Shown: in pieces, positions 26,651 through 37,118 of the stretch | Layout of the letters: each line of letters opens with the position of its first letter | Position numbering within the stretch: the first letter of the stretch is position 1 | DNA from: Phormidium sp. FACHB-1136 | GTDB taxonomy: Bacteria; Cyanobacteriota; Cyanobacteriia; Phormidesmidales; Phormidesmidaceae | Assembly: GCF_014697375.1 (NCBI RefSeq) | Contig: NZ_JACJRS010000012.1 | Coordinates: 16,279-80,278, forward strand | Direction of reading: 5' to 3' | DNA: 64,000 bases | The notes under the pieces: model-generated | Databases searched by the model: none | What the model was told of the DNA's origin: nothing | What the model saw: only the letters and a program-made list of their open reading frames with translations | Translations under genes and position numbers: made by a program

Positions 26651-27751
26651 ATGCGGCCTAAGCAATCTGCCAAACCCAAACTGGGACGGCTCGAAAAAAT
26701 CAACCCCGCCGACTATTGGCAGAACGCCGCCGATTTTCAGCACTGGCTGGCCGAGGCCGAAAACCTGGAATTGCTCAGCGATGCCCTGGGCCTTGCTCTG
26801 GCTCCCTTGACGGAGGGTGACGCCGCTGAAGCCGATACTGAGACCACCCCAGAGTACGGTTTGTTTCAGGATGCTGAGACCGATCAGATCGTCCTCGTCG
26901 CCGTCTATCCGGGTGCCACCGAAACCCATCACATCGGGCACTTGATTACTGGAGCAGCCCTAGCGGAGGCGGAAACCGTGGTGTGGGTTGCCGCCGAGTT
27001 CACCGCTGAGCACCAGCAAACCCTCGACTGGCTGAATCAGTTGGGCCAAGATCAGGTCAACTTTTTGGGCGTGGAGGTGGAGCTATGGTGCATCGGCAAA
27101 AACGCCATGGCCGTGAATTTCACCCCCCTTCAGGACAACCTGGGCGAGTCTGACGATGGGGCCGATGATCGGGATTCCCCAAATCAGACGAATGTTGCGG
27201 CAGAACCAGAGCCAGAGCCAGAGCCGGAACCCTTGACCGACGCCCAGCAGGCCAATTTAGACTTCTGGACGGGCCTGTGCGAGCAGATGGATCGCCTAGG
27301 CAGCTTGGTGAAGCCAGGAAACCCTACCCCAGAGACGACAATGGGCTTTGCCATTGCTAGGGCAGGTTTTCGGCTCAACGCCATTCTCGATTTAGACCAC
27401 CGCAGCCTCTATACCGAACTGCTGCTCTCCGGCATCGATGCCCACGCCCACTTTTATCTGCTGGCCCACGAGGGAGAACTGATCGCCGACGACATTGGCC
27501 TACCCCTGATTTGGGACGACAGCGGCGATCAAACCTGCGTGATTGCCTGTGTGCTGGAGAACGTGGATTTTGACCATCGCGACCATTGGCCCCACTACCA
27601 AGCCTGGTTCTGCGATTGTCTAGAGCGCTTCTATGAGGCATTCTTCGAGCGCATCAAACAGCTCGATGCCAACGGCTACCATGCCACGCCACGCCAACGG
27701 GTTGCCCCCCTCACCGATGCCCTCATTTTGCCCGCCAGCCAACGGAATTAA
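26651..27751 (+). CDS. DUF4268 domain-containing protein
   Basis: A 366-aa protein in two parts joined by a linker with a (Glu-Pro) repeat encoded at about 27200-27232. The N-terminal part (about 1-165) looks like an alpha/beta nuclease-fold unit (DQIVLVAVYPGATETHHIGHLITGAAL, WVAAEFTAEHQQTLDWLNQ), similar to the region that precedes DUF4268 in defence-associated proteins. The C-terminal part starts FWTGLCEQMD and has RAGFRLNAILDL, which fits DUF4268. Function is unknown; it is a stand-alone gene. Confidence 0.7.
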   Translation: MRPKQSAKPKLGRLEKINPADYWQNAADFQHWLAEAENLELLSDALGLALAPLTEGDAAEADTETTPEYGLFQDAETDQIVLVAVYPGATETHHIGHLITGAALAEAETVVWVAAEFTAEHQQTLDWLNQLGQDQVNFLGVEVELWCIGKNAMAVNFTPLQDNLGESDDGADDRDSPNQTNVAAEPEPEPEPEPLTDAQQANLDFWTGLCEQMDRLGSLVKPGNPTPETTMGFAIARAGFRLNAILDLDHRSLYTELLLSGIDAHAHFYLLAHEGELIADDIGLPLIWDDSGDQTCVIACVLENVDFDHRDHWPHYQAWFCDCLERFYEAFFERIKQLDANGYHATPRQRVAPLTDALILPASQRN

Positions 27752-27836
27752 GCAGGGCTCTTCCCAGTCCCCGTATCCCCGTGGTAGACGGACTCCGGTT
27801 AAAAAAGGGTCTAAGAGTGTTCCATATCCGAATTGG

Positions 27837-27921
27837 AAAACTCCGATTCTTGGCCTAACAAACGGTAGGTCTCGAGGAGACCTCGCCTGCTGATGATACC
27901 GGAGGTAAATGAGCCGGATTT
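27837..27921 (-). repeat. dispersed intergenic repeat, family A, copy 2
   Basis: The most diverged copy. The centre has become a perfect dyad (AGGTCTC-GAG-GAGACCT, about 27867-27883), but both flanks (AATCGGAG end and CCGGTATCATCAGCAGGCG / AATCCGGCTC end) align with the other three copies. It lies between the DUF4268 gene and the VOC gene. Confidence 0.75.
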
Positions 27922-27955
27922 AGGATGAGATCTACATCGAGTTGAAACCATAAAC

Positions 27956-28477
27956 TCAACCATCGACCTCAGCAAGTTCGATAATCTGTTCTTCGTAGTC
28001 CTTAACCAGAAAGTTAAGCGGAGTTTCGGTGCGAATTTTGTGCTGAATGCCCGTGAGTTGTACCCGCATGAGGATGTATTCCAAACATTTGCGGTCGAAA
28101 CAAACGTGGCGCTGGCGATTGCGCTGCCCGAGGCTGGCCCCAGAAATAATGTGCAGTTGGGTGTTTTTGCGAAGTTGATACCACAGCCCATCCGGCCCGC
28201 CCGCTGGCCCCGCCCCTGCTAGGCTGGAGGTGCCACCCATGTAAAAGGGGTCTAGCCCGCCCGTGCCGAGGGTTTGCTCGTAGTTGTAGTAGTAGTGCAG
28301 GGGCACTTCCGCCGCTGGCAGGTTCAGCATTCCTTCGTAGAAGCGGCGGGCCACCTCCAGGTCAGAGACCATGATGGTGTAGACCTTGGGGGCACTTTTC
28401 AGGAACATCCACATGGCCCCGGCATAGGCCACCAGCAGCATCACCATAATGCCCTGGGTGGAGAGGATGCTGTCCAT
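27956..28477 (-). CDS. glyoxalase/VOC-like protein with N-terminal membrane segment
   Basis: About 173 aa from ATG 28477. A hydrophobic stretch (IMVMLLVAYAGAMWMFL) leads into a vicinal-oxygen-chelate-like fold: KVYTIMVSDLEVARRFYEGMLNLP followed by VPLHYYYNYEQTLG. This form is conserved in cyanobacteria. The enzymatic activity is unknown. The frame is open to about 28543, but the added residues are Pro-rich and resemble leader DNA; ATG 28540 is the alternative start. Confidence 0.78.
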   Translation of the reverse strand: MDSILSTQGIMVMLLVAYAGAMWMFLKSAPKVYTIMVSDLEVARRFYEGMLNLPAAEVPLHYYYNYEQTLGTGGLDPFYMGGTSSLAGAGPAGGPDGLWYQLRKNTQLHIISGASLGQRNRQRHVCFDRKCLEYILMRVQLTGIQHKIRTETPLNFLVKDYEEQIIELAEVDG

Positions 28478-28543
28478 CCCCAACAGGGCTAAGGTGGGGG
28501 GCACAACGGGGGACGGCAGAGGCAAGACGGTTAGCATCATCAA

Positions 28544-28865
28544 GCGCGTGAAGACAACGGCAGGGGTTAGTGTGGCTGAGTCAGCGGGAGACTGCTTTCC
28601 AGTGTACCAAGTTCTTCCTAGCCCTTCAGGACAGCCTAATCCGTCCCAGCAATTCTTATTTTGGCAAATTGGCCATTCGCCCTGAGCCTGTCGAAGGGTG
28701 AAAAGGCTTCGACAGGCTCAGCCTGAGCGGTATTTTATTCGCCAGCCTAGTCATACTGAGAATTGCTGAATCCGTCCCAACACAGAACCCCGGTTTCTCG
28801 ATTCCCTAGCGACATCCTCGGAGTAAACACAAGAAGAAACCGGGATTCTATCCCCAACGCGCCAA
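28544..28865. other. 322-bp intergenic region with a 15-bp inverted repeat
   Basis: Lies between two minus-strand genes, downstream of cphA and upstream of the VOC gene. Its main feature is the family B stem-loop at 28682-28721. No coding frame seen. Confidence 0.6.
28682..28721. repeat. family B inverted repeat (CTGAGCCTGTCGAAG)
   Basis: CTGAGCCTGTCGAAG at 28682-28696 and CTTCGACAGGCTCAG at 28707-28721 are perfect 15-base arms around a 10-base loop. A single related arm (TTTGACAGGCTCAG) occurs at 54698-54711. Elements with this sequence are widespread between bacterial genes. Confidence 0.85.
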
Positions 28866-31556
28866 CTAGCTGTGAATTTCAGCGTATTGATCAGAGGTGG
28901 GAACAACGGGTTCGGAGGTTTCCGTCGTTGATGGGACTGCGTTGGGAAGGGGATTCCGGGCTTGGATCAGGCCAATGGCGCGGCTGACGCTTTCGGGCAG
29001 GATCACCACTAAGCTATCGTCGGGGGCGGCGTCTAGGGCGGTGTTGACGGCCTCGGTTTCGTTCAGAATCGTGCGGTAGCTGGCGGCGGTGGGCACTTCC
29101 TCTAGGCCGTGGACAATCCACTTGGCGGCATCGCCACGGGGACGACCACGGGTGTCGTCGTCTTCCTTAACGATCACCTCATCAAAGATTTGCCCCGCCA
29201 GTTTGCCGAGGGCGATAAAGTCTTCATCGCGGCGATCCCCAGGGCCACCCACCACGCCAATGCAGCGACCGGGCCAGTTCTTCACAAAGCCGCCTAGGGC
29301 TTCGTAGCTCGCGGGGTTGTGGGCATAATCTACCAGGGCATGGAAGCGGCCTAGGTTAAACAGGTTCATCCGGCCTGGGGTTTGCTGGGCACCGGATTGG
29401 AAGCTGTGCAGGGCTTGGCGAATGTGCTCGATGCTGACCCCCTGGGCAAAGGCGGCGAGGCTGGCGGCGAGGGCGTTGGCAATTTGGAAGGGGGCCAACC
29501 CGCCCATGGTAAGGGGTACTTTTTCGGCCTGCTCAATCCGCAGCAGCCAGTCGCCCTTGAGGATGGACAGATAGCCATGCTCGTAGATGGCGGCAAGGCC
29601 CCCCTGCTGGGTGTGTTTCCGCAGCAGTTCGTTGTGGGGATCCATGGAGAAGTAGGCCACTTGCCCCTTCACCCGCTGGGCCATGGCCGACACCAGGGGA
29701 TCGTCGGCATTCAGCACCGCATAGCCGCTGGGCCGGGTGGTTTCCGCCACGATGCTCTTCAGATGGGCCAGGTCTTCCACGGTTTCGATGTCGCCAATGC
29801 CCAGGTGGTCGGCGGCGACGTTCAGCACCACGCCCACATCGCAGGCTTTGAAGGCCAGACCCGAACGCAGCATTCCACCCCGTGCCGTTTCCAGAATCGC
29901 CACCTCCACGGTGGGATCCTGCAAAATCACCTGGGCGCTTTGGGGACCCGTGGTGTCTCCGGCTTCCACCAGGTTTTCGCCGATGTAAATGCCGTCGGTG
30001 GTGGTGTAGCCCACCACTTGACCCGTCTGCTTAAAGATGTGGGCGATCAGGCGGGTGGTGGTGGTTTTGCCGTTGGTGCCGGTGATGGAGACAATCGGTA
30101 CCCGCGTGGGCGTGCCGGGGGGGAAGAGCATTTCCAGGATGGGTTCCGCCACGTTGCGGGCGATACCTTCGCTGGGGCAGATGTGCATCCGCAACCCCGG
30201 AGCGGCGTTCACCTCCACAATCACCCCATCCACCTCGCGCAGGGGCTTGGAAATGTCCGTCGTCACCACGTCGATCCCGGCAATATCCAGGCCGATGGTT
30301 TTGGCGATGCGCTGGGCAATCCACACGTTATCGGGGTGGATTTCGTCGGTGCGGTCGATGGCGATGCCCCCGGTACTGAGGTTGGCGGTGGAGCGCAGGT
30401 AGCACATTTCGCCCTTGGGCAGCACGGTTTCGAGGGTGTAGCCCTTGCGGTCTAGCAGTTGCCAGGTAGTGCGGTCTACGGTGATGCGGGTCAGCAGGTT
30501 ATCGTGGCCGTCGCCCCGGCGGGGATCTTGGTTGGTGATTTCAATCAGTTGCTCGATGGTGGAATGGCCATCGCCGACCACATGGGCAGGCACCCGTTCC
30601 GCCACCGCCACCACGCGACCGTTGACCATCAGTACTCGGTGATCCCGCCCTTTGTAGAAGCGCTCGATGATCACGCCACTAGACACCTCGCGGGCCGCTT
30701 CGTAGGCTTCCTCTGCCGCTTCGTAGCTGCTGATGTCGATGGTGATGCCGCGTCCGTGGTTGCCGTCTAGGGGCTTCACCACAATGGGGAAACCGCCCAC
30801 GTCGTTGATGGCTTCCTCTAGTTCGTCTTGGTAGTAAATGACGGTGCCCCGGGGAACGGGGATCCCGGCATCCCGCAGGATTTGCTTGGTGCCTTCCTTA
30901 TCCGAGGCCAGTTCCACCGCCAGGATGCTGGTTTTGCTGCTGAGGGTGGCCTGGATGCGCTGCTGGTAGCGACCATAGCCCAGTTGGATCATGGCGCGGG
31001 TGGGCAGTTGCAGCCAGGGGATATCCTTGGTTTCGGCGGCGCGGACGATGGCCTCGGTGCTGGGGCCAAGGGCGGCATCGAGGCGGAACTCCGTTAGGTC
31101 GGCAATGTCCTGCTCTAGTTCTTCCTTGGCATAGTGGCCCGTTTCCACCAGGCTGTTGCAGAGGCGCACAGCGGCCCTGGCGGCGTAGCGTCCGGCCTGC
31201 TCGTTTTGGTATTCAAACACCACCTGATAAACCCCAGGCTCCACGGTGCCTCGGGTGCGGCCAAAGCCCGTGGGCATTCCGGCTAGGGTTTGCAGTTCCA
31301 GGGCAACGTGCTCGACGATGTGGCCCATGTAGGTGCCCTGGCGTACTCGGCTGAGGAACCCGCCGCGATGCCCTGGGGAACAAAAATGCTCGATTAAACT
31401 GGGTAGGGTGGCTGACAGCGCTTCGTAAAACCCAGGAATTTGGTCGGAGGGGCGGTCTGCGAGATCCTCCAAATCCAACCGCATCAAAATCAGGTTGGGG
31501 TGGCGGATGCTCCAGTAGTTCGGCCCTCGGAGGGTCTGGGTTTTCAGAATTCGCAT
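28866..31556 (-). CDS. cphA: cyanophycin synthetase
   Basis: An 896-aa enzyme that polymerises Asp and Arg into the nitrogen reserve cyanophycin without a ribosome. Its N-terminal domain is followed by an ATP-grasp module (SDKEGTKQILRDAGIPVPRG, GNHGRGITI, about 215-475) and a Mur-ligase-like module whose P-loop is ITGTNGKTTTTR near residue 490, with LVDYAHNPASYEALG later. Length and order match CphA1. I start at ATG 31556 (MRILKTQTLRGPNYWS), the usual start, not at the open frame 126 bp upstream. The partner hydrolase cphB is not adjacent here. Confidence 0.97.
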   Translation of the reverse strand: MRILKTQTLRGPNYWSIRHPNLILMRLDLEDLADRPSDQIPGFYEALSATLPSLIEHFCSPGHRGGFLSRVRQGTYMGHIVEHVALELQTLAGMPTGFGRTRGTVEPGVYQVVFEYQNEQAGRYAARAAVRLCNSLVETGHYAKEELEQDIADLTEFRLDAALGPSTEAIVRAAETKDIPWLQLPTRAMIQLGYGRYQQRIQATLSSKTSILAVELASDKEGTKQILRDAGIPVPRGTVIYYQDELEEAINDVGGFPIVVKPLDGNHGRGITIDISSYEAAEEAYEAAREVSSGVIIERFYKGRDHRVLMVNGRVVAVAERVPAHVVGDGHSTIEQLIEITNQDPRRGDGHDNLLTRITVDRTTWQLLDRKGYTLETVLPKGEMCYLRSTANLSTGGIAIDRTDEIHPDNVWIAQRIAKTIGLDIAGIDVVTTDISKPLREVDGVIVEVNAAPGLRMHICPSEGIARNVAEPILEMLFPPGTPTRVPIVSITGTNGKTTTTRLIAHIFKQTGQVVGYTTTDGIYIGENLVEAGDTTGPQSAQVILQDPTVEVAILETARGGMLRSGLAFKACDVGVVLNVAADHLGIGDIETVEDLAHLKSIVAETTRPSGYAVLNADDPLVSAMAQRVKGQVAYFSMDPHNELLRKHTQQGGLAAIYEHGYLSILKGDWLLRIEQAEKVPLTMGGLAPFQIANALAASLAAFAQGVSIEHIRQALHSFQSGAQQTPGRMNLFNLGRFHALVDYAHNPASYEALGGFVKNWPGRCIGVVGGPGDRRDEDFIALGKLAGQIFDEVIVKEDDDTRGRPRGDAAKWIVHGLEEVPTAASYRTILNETEAVNTALDAAPDDSLVVILPESVSRAIGLIQARNPLPNAVPSTTETSEPVVPTSDQYAEIHS

Positions 31557-31830
31557 AGATTCAGTTACTCGCCAGTGATGAAGGTTCGTGATGGCTGACA
31601 GCCCAAAGACATCAACCTTCCTAAGCCCTAATGTCCATAATGTAGCAGCAGCGCTGGGGCACTGTGCCAGGTGACACCGCATGGGGGGACACCGGACACC
31701 ATATTAGGTATCCACAGTTTAGGAGGCTTGCTCTACCGTTTTAAACCGCCAAAGGGCATTTGTCGGCAAATCCGGACATTTAGCATTTTTGGTTGTTTTG
31801 GCCCAGTGAAACCGTGCCCTAGGCTACAGG

Positions 31831-32568
31831 CTACTGACTCAGCGCCTTGAGGAAGTTTTGCAGATCCGACAAAAAACCACCCCGTCGAGGCCGTGGGGGG
31901 GCATCCGAACTGGGGGCGGCGCTGCTGTCGGTGGAAGGTTCCCCTAACAGGATCCGATCTAGGGCTTCACCGGAGGGTTTTTGGGGCAGTTCCGCCACCA
32001 GGGTATAGTTGTCCTCGCTGGTTTCCTGCCACACTTGCCAAGGCCCAGGGTAGGCCCGCAGCAGCACCGCCCCAGCCATGGGCCGCAGGTAGTAGGCAGG
32101 TTCCAGGGTGCTGAGGAAGCGTTCCCGTAATTGCCGCCCCGCATAGCCAATGCCGATGGTGGCCACGTCCTCTAGCTTGGGGTTCAGCATAATCACAAAC
32201 TTGTCCCCGGCCTGGTTGCACATTTCTTCGACTTGGGACACCTCCACCGAGGACGGCTCCACAAACAGGTAGGCTTGGTCGTCCGGCTCCATTTGGCCCT
32301 TAATTTCGCCAATGCCCCGCACCGAAAACTCCGGGTCGCCCCAGTCCCGCCGCGCCAGGGCCGCTGCTCCGGCATCGGGGAAGTACATTTTGAAAGCCAA
32401 CCCCATCTCTTGCAGCACCGGGTAGAACTGCTCCGCCACGGGCATTCCCTTCAGTTCGGAATAGACCAGTTCGACGGTCATGCGGGGCACCCCGGCCTGG
32501 AGGGCGGCGCGGGTGGCCTCACGGGCTTGGGCAATGGCGGTTTCGAGGCTGTCGGGAATGGCAGTCAT
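31831..32568 (-). CDS. DUF1995 domain protein
   Basis: A 245-aa protein of a family shared by cyanobacteria and plastids (plant relatives include LPA3, involved in photosystem II assembly). Typical blocks are AIAQAREATRAALQAG, RMTVELVYSELKGM, IKGQMEPDDQAYLFVEPSSVEV and FVIMLNPKLEDV. The C-terminal 40 residues are a low-complexity linker plus a short helix (FLSDLQNFLKALS). The exact role in cyanobacteria is unknown. ATG 32568 gives the normal start; a few upstream codons are open. Confidence 0.88.
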   Translation of the reverse strand: MTAIPDSLETAIAQAREATRAALQAGVPRMTVELVYSELKGMPVAEQFYPVLQEMGLAFKMYFPDAGAAALARRDWGDPEFSVRGIGEIKGQMEPDDQAYLFVEPSSVEVSQVEEMCNQAGDKFVIMLNPKLEDVATIGIGYAGRQLRERFLSTLEPAYYLRPMAGAVLLRAYPGPWQVWQETSEDNYTLVAELPQKPSGEALDRILLGEPSTDSSAAPSSDAPPRPRRGGFLSDLQNFLKALSQ

Positions 32569-32640
32569 GGCGGTGAATCGCAAACAGGATAAAGGGATAG
32601 TCAGAGTGGGACGGATTGGGGAAGGTGGGGATCCCCAGAA

Positions 32641-33957
32641 TTACAAGACGCGGATGACGCTAGCGACGCTGGCAATTTCGGGGAAGGCGCGGATTTCGTC
32701 CAGGGCGGTTTGGAAGTTGGCTTCGGTGACCTCATGGCTAACGATGACAATTTCGGCCCCATCGTCGTGGATGCCCGTTTGCACGATGGATTCCAAGCTG
32801 ACGGCATGATCCCCAAAGCACAGACCCAGTTTGCCGATAACGCCCGGTTCGTCCTTGGCCAGCAGCCGCACATAGAAACGGCTGACGATATCGGCCATGG
32901 GGCTAACTTTGCAGTAGTGCTGGTGACTACAGGCCAGCAGAGGGTTGGCGGTTTTGGGCGTTACCTCGCGGCCTTGGCCCGAAACCAGGGTGGCGGCAAT
33001 GTTCACAATGTCCGACACCACGGCGCTGGCGGTTGGCCCTTCTCCGGCCCCTGGCCCAAAGAACATCACTTGGCCGATGGGTTCGCCCTCCACCACAATG
33101 GCGTTGTACACATCGTTGACCGAGGCCAGCGGGTGGCTTTCGGGAACCAGGGTGGGATGGACGCGCAGTTCGAGTTCTTCAACGCTATCTTCACCCCCAG
33201 CATGGCGGCGGGCAATGGCAAGCAGCTTAATCACAAACCCTAGACCCTTGGCGTAGGTAATATCGGCGGCGGAAACGTGACGAATCCCTTCGCTGTAGAC
33301 CTCGGAGAGCTTAATGCGCCCCCCAAAGGCGAGGGAGGCCAAAATGGCGATTTTGTCGGCGGCATCTAGCCCGTCCACATCGGCGGAGGGATCGGCCTCG
33401 GCATAGCCCAGCCGTTGGGCATCGGCCAGGATTGGTTCAAAGTCGCCGCCCTCCCGCTGCATTCGGGTGAGGATGTAGTTGGTGGTGCCGTTGATGATCC
33501 CCGTTACGGCCTGGATGCGGTTTACCCCCAGGGCTTGCTTGAGGGGCTGGATGACGGGAATGCCGCCCCCCACCGCTGCTTCGAGGAGGACGTAGACCCC
33601 AGCTTCGTTCGCTGCCGTAAAAATTTCGTCGCCGTAGCGGGCAATCACCGCTTTGTTGGCGGTAACGACGTGTTTACCTTGGGCGATGGCCTTCAGGATC
33701 AAGCTACGAGCAGGTTCCAGCCCGCCCAGCAGTTCCACCACCACATCCACAGCGGGATCGGTGACGATGCTCTCAAGATCCATCGTCAGGCAATCAGCGG
33801 GAATCTCAACGCGGCGGGGTTTGTCGAGATTTCGTACCCCCACCTTGGCCAGGGTAATCTGGCGGAGCAGCGGATGACGGCCCTCTGGATCCAGGAGAAT
33901 CTTGGCGGTGCCTGAGCCCACGGTACCCAACCCCAGCAGCCCAACGTTGATACCCAA
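32641..33957 (-). CDS. hom: homoserine dehydrogenase
   Basis: A 438-aa enzyme reducing aspartate semialdehyde to homoserine on the route to threonine and methionine. NAD(P) binding is at GLGTVGSG (8-15); the catalytic domain has VVTANKAVIA, GGGIPVI, GIINGTTNYIL and GYAEADPSADVDGLDAADK; the last 80 residues form an ACT domain (YVRLLAKDEPGVIGKLG), the expected site of threonine feedback. No ATG is available: a TAG lies five codons upstream of a TTG at 33957 that begins the conserved NVGLLGLG, so TTG initiation is likely. Confidence 0.97.
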   Translation of the reverse strand: MGINVGLLGLGTVGSGTAKILLDPEGRHPLLRQITLAKVGVRNLDKPRRVEIPADCLTMDLESIVTDPAVDVVVELLGGLEPARSLILKAIAQGKHVVTANKAVIARYGDEIFTAANEAGVYVLLEAAVGGGIPVIQPLKQALGVNRIQAVTGIINGTTNYILTRMQREGGDFEPILADAQRLGYAEADPSADVDGLDAADKIAILASLAFGGRIKLSEVYSEGIRHVSAADITYAKGLGFVIKLLAIARRHAGGEDSVEELELRVHPTLVPESHPLASVNDVYNAIVVEGEPIGQVMFFGPGAGEGPTASAVVSDIVNIAATLVSGQGREVTPKTANPLLACSHQHYCKVSPMADIVSRFYVRLLAKDEPGVIGKLGLCFGDHAVSLESIVQTGIHDDGAEIVIVSHEVTEANFQTALDEIRAFPEIASVASVIRVL

Positions 33958-34086
33958 AGTTCTATACCCCTAACGACGCGCTCTGGGTCTAATTGTAAAG
34001 GGAGACGGGAGCCAATAAAAAAGGAAGGCGTTTCCCCCTTCCCTTAGCGAATTCAATCGGCAGTACGTTTTCTGGTTGACCGTTCG

Positions 34087-34180
34087 CCCTCACCATAAAT
34101 CCCTCTCCCAATCTGGGAGAGGGACTTTGAAGGAATCTCTAGATCCCCTCTCCCTGTGGGAGAGGGGATGGGGGTGAGGG
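34087..34180. repeat. nested inverted repeats after petH
   Basis: Outer arms CCCTCACC (34087-34094) and GGTGAGGG (34173-34180) enclose two perfect stem-loops: CCCTCTCCCA-ATC-TGGGAGAGGG (34101-34123) and ATCCCCTCTCCC-TGT-GGGAGAGGGGAT (34143-34169). It lies just after the petH stop and may act as an mRNA 3' structure. A partial relative is seen near 36958-36975. Confidence 0.8.
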
Positions 34181-34192
34181 CCGTCTGCGAAC

Positions 34193-35437
<1,245 letters not shown>

Positions 35438-35553
35438 TTAACCCTACTAGTGGCAACAGGCGCACAGAGCACAACCTGTCACATCAAGCGTGGCCTAACC
35501 AAGGAAACCCCCGGCCAACCCCAACGCCTTTATCTTTTTATTAGAGTATCACT

Positions 35554-35567
35554 GTAGGTCGGCCTAC
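35554..35567 (-). promoter_or_regulatory. NtcA-type site GTAN8TAC upstream of petH
   Basis: GTAGGTCGGCCTAC is a perfect GTA-N8-TAC, set in a longer inverted repeat CTGTAGG-TCGG-CCTACAG (35552-35569). It is 135 bp before the petH start and 108 bp before the divergent serine hydrolase gene. petH is NtcA-regulated in other cyanobacteria. A canonical -10 at 22 bp spacing is not evident, so use is unproven. Confidence 0.6.
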
Positions 35568-35674
35568 AGGGCAGAGCGCACAAGTTGTCGGTTCCCATCG
35601 CCAAGTAACCGAGGTGATTGGCATCGCCAAATTGTGGATACTCTAGTAAATTCTTCGTTAAAAGACTGTGTTCT

Positions 35675-36850
35675 ATGCAGCATCTTGGGCTCAAAGCCGG
35701 GGCAGGAGTTGGGATCGTTGTCCTGGGCATCCTGGGGATCCTGGCTAACCGCGTAGATTGGCGACTGTGGACGCGATCCCTCAGCTATCCAGATCGGCCC
35801 ATTACCTCAGCAGATTGGTATCGGCCCCGCTATCCGGTACCAGGGAACCCCACGCCGCCGCCCTGGACGGTAGCTGAGCCACGGGATGTACCAGGAGAAC
35901 TCTCCCCAGCGGTACTCGAAGAGGTGGCGGCCTTTGCGGAGGCCCAAAACTCCATGGCGCTGCTGGTACTGCATCGAGATCGCCTCATTTTCGAGCGCTA
36001 CTGGCAGGGCTACGGCCCAGATAGCCCGGTCAATGGCATGTCCATGACCAAAAATCTGCTGGGTCTGCTGATCGGTGTGGCCATGGCGGAGGGGCATATC
36101 AACGCCCTATCGGATCGGGTGGGGGACTATTTACCAGAGTGGGCCAACGATCCCCGTGGGGACATCACCCTGGAGGATTTGCTTTATATGAAGTCGGGTC
36201 TGCGGAATGACGACCGCACCGCTTCCCTGAGTTCCGACCTGGTGAAGCTCTACGGTGGATCGAACCTGCGCCGCTTGGCCCTGTCGATTCCCCAAGCCCA
36301 GCCTCCGGGAGAGGTTTATGAGTACAACAACGTCAATTCTCAACTGCTGGCCTTTGTGCTAGAAGCGGCCACGGGCGAATCCTTTGGCCAATACCTCTCT
36401 AGCCGCCTGTGGCAACCTATCGGGGCCGAGGACACGTTTTTGTGGATGGATCGACCGGGGGGCAGTGCCAAGGCGTTTTGCTGCTTCTTTGCCACCGCCC
36501 CGGATTGGCTGCGGGTGGGGCATATGCTGTTGCACCAGGGCAAGGTGAGCGACAATCCAGTGATTCCGGCGGACTGGATCGACCAAATGCGCCAAGAGTC
36601 TCCCTTAGAACCCACCTACGGGATGCACCTGTGGATTAAGGCCCGCACCCCCGACTATCCCAACGTCAACTCGGCCTCCTCGGCCCCCTTTCTCGATCCC
36701 AAGGCGTTTTACCTGGATGGTCGCCACCATCAGAAGGTGTACGTTTTGCCCTCCTATGACCTGGTGATTGTGCGCTTGGGGGAGGAACCGCCCGCCTGGG
36801 ATGATGCGGTGATTCCAAATACCTTAATTGAAGCGCTGAAGCCTGAGTAA
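35675..36850 (+). CDS. serine hydrolase, beta-lactamase (class C/PBP-like) family
   Basis: A 391-aa protein with an N-terminal hydrophobic anchor (VGIVVLGILGILA) and a beta-lactamase-like fold in the periplasm. The nucleophile motif is SMTK (Ser123, Lys126) and the second motif is near YEYNN (about residue 216). A GRHHQKVYVLPSYDLVIVRLG block lies near the end, where the KTG-like strand is expected. Related proteins are esterases or peptidases, and a role in drug resistance should not be assumed. ATG 35675 begins the anchor; the upstream open codons are not hydrophobic. Confidence 0.87.
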   Translation: MQHLGLKAGAGVGIVVLGILGILANRVDWRLWTRSLSYPDRPITSADWYRPRYPVPGNPTPPPWTVAEPRDVPGELSPAVLEEVAAFAEAQNSMALLVLHRDRLIFERYWQGYGPDSPVNGMSMTKNLLGLLIGVAMAEGHINALSDRVGDYLPEWANDPRGDITLEDLLYMKSGLRNDDRTASLSSDLVKLYGGSNLRRLALSIPQAQPPGEVYEYNNVNSQLLAFVLEAATGESFGQYLSSRLWQPIGAEDTFLWMDRPGGSAKAFCCFFATAPDWLRVGHMLLHQGKVSDNPVIPADWIDQMRQESPLEPTYGMHLWIKARTPDYPNVNSASSAPFLDPKAFYLDGRHHQKVYVLPSYDLVIVRLGEEPPAWDDAVIPNTLIEALKPE

Positions 36851-36976
36851 TGGGTCTTAACCTGGCTGGAGACGCGACATCGTACGGCTATTTAGCGACG
36901 CTTGACAACGGCCTAAGAGTATTCCATGGAAATAACTATCCATTTGCCCTGGCCCTTCGCCCTCACCCCTGCCCCT

Positions 36977-37081
36977 CTAACGCTTTGGCCCCACCGCTAA
37001 CCAGGCAATGATGACCAAAAACGAGACATAACCGCCTACGAACAGCCATTCTTGCCAACGGCTAGACTCCAGTTCGATCAT
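36977..37081 (-). CDS. 34-aa single-pass membrane protein
   Basis: A 34-aa frame with ATG 37081 preceded by GGTGAGG and ended by TAG. The sequence has an acidic, tryptophan-containing N-terminus (ELESSRWQEW), one hydrophobic helix (LFVGGYVSFLVIIAWLAV) and a basic end (GPKR). Size and shape resemble the small subunits of photosynthetic and NDH-1 complexes, but I cannot match it to a named one. It lies 37 bp after the thioesterase stop on the same strand and could be co-transcribed. Confidence 0.55.
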   Translation of the reverse strand: MIELESSRWQEWLFVGGYVSFLVIIAWLAVGPKR

Positions 37082-37118
37082 CCTCACCCCCGTTAAAAAA
37101 CAGCTTGATTGTATCCGA

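Noticed and set aside
29382..30455. 357-codon open frame on the plus strand inside cphA
   Set aside because: It is antisense to a certain gene; its Gly/His-rich composition is what a GC-rich frame gives on the reverse strand.
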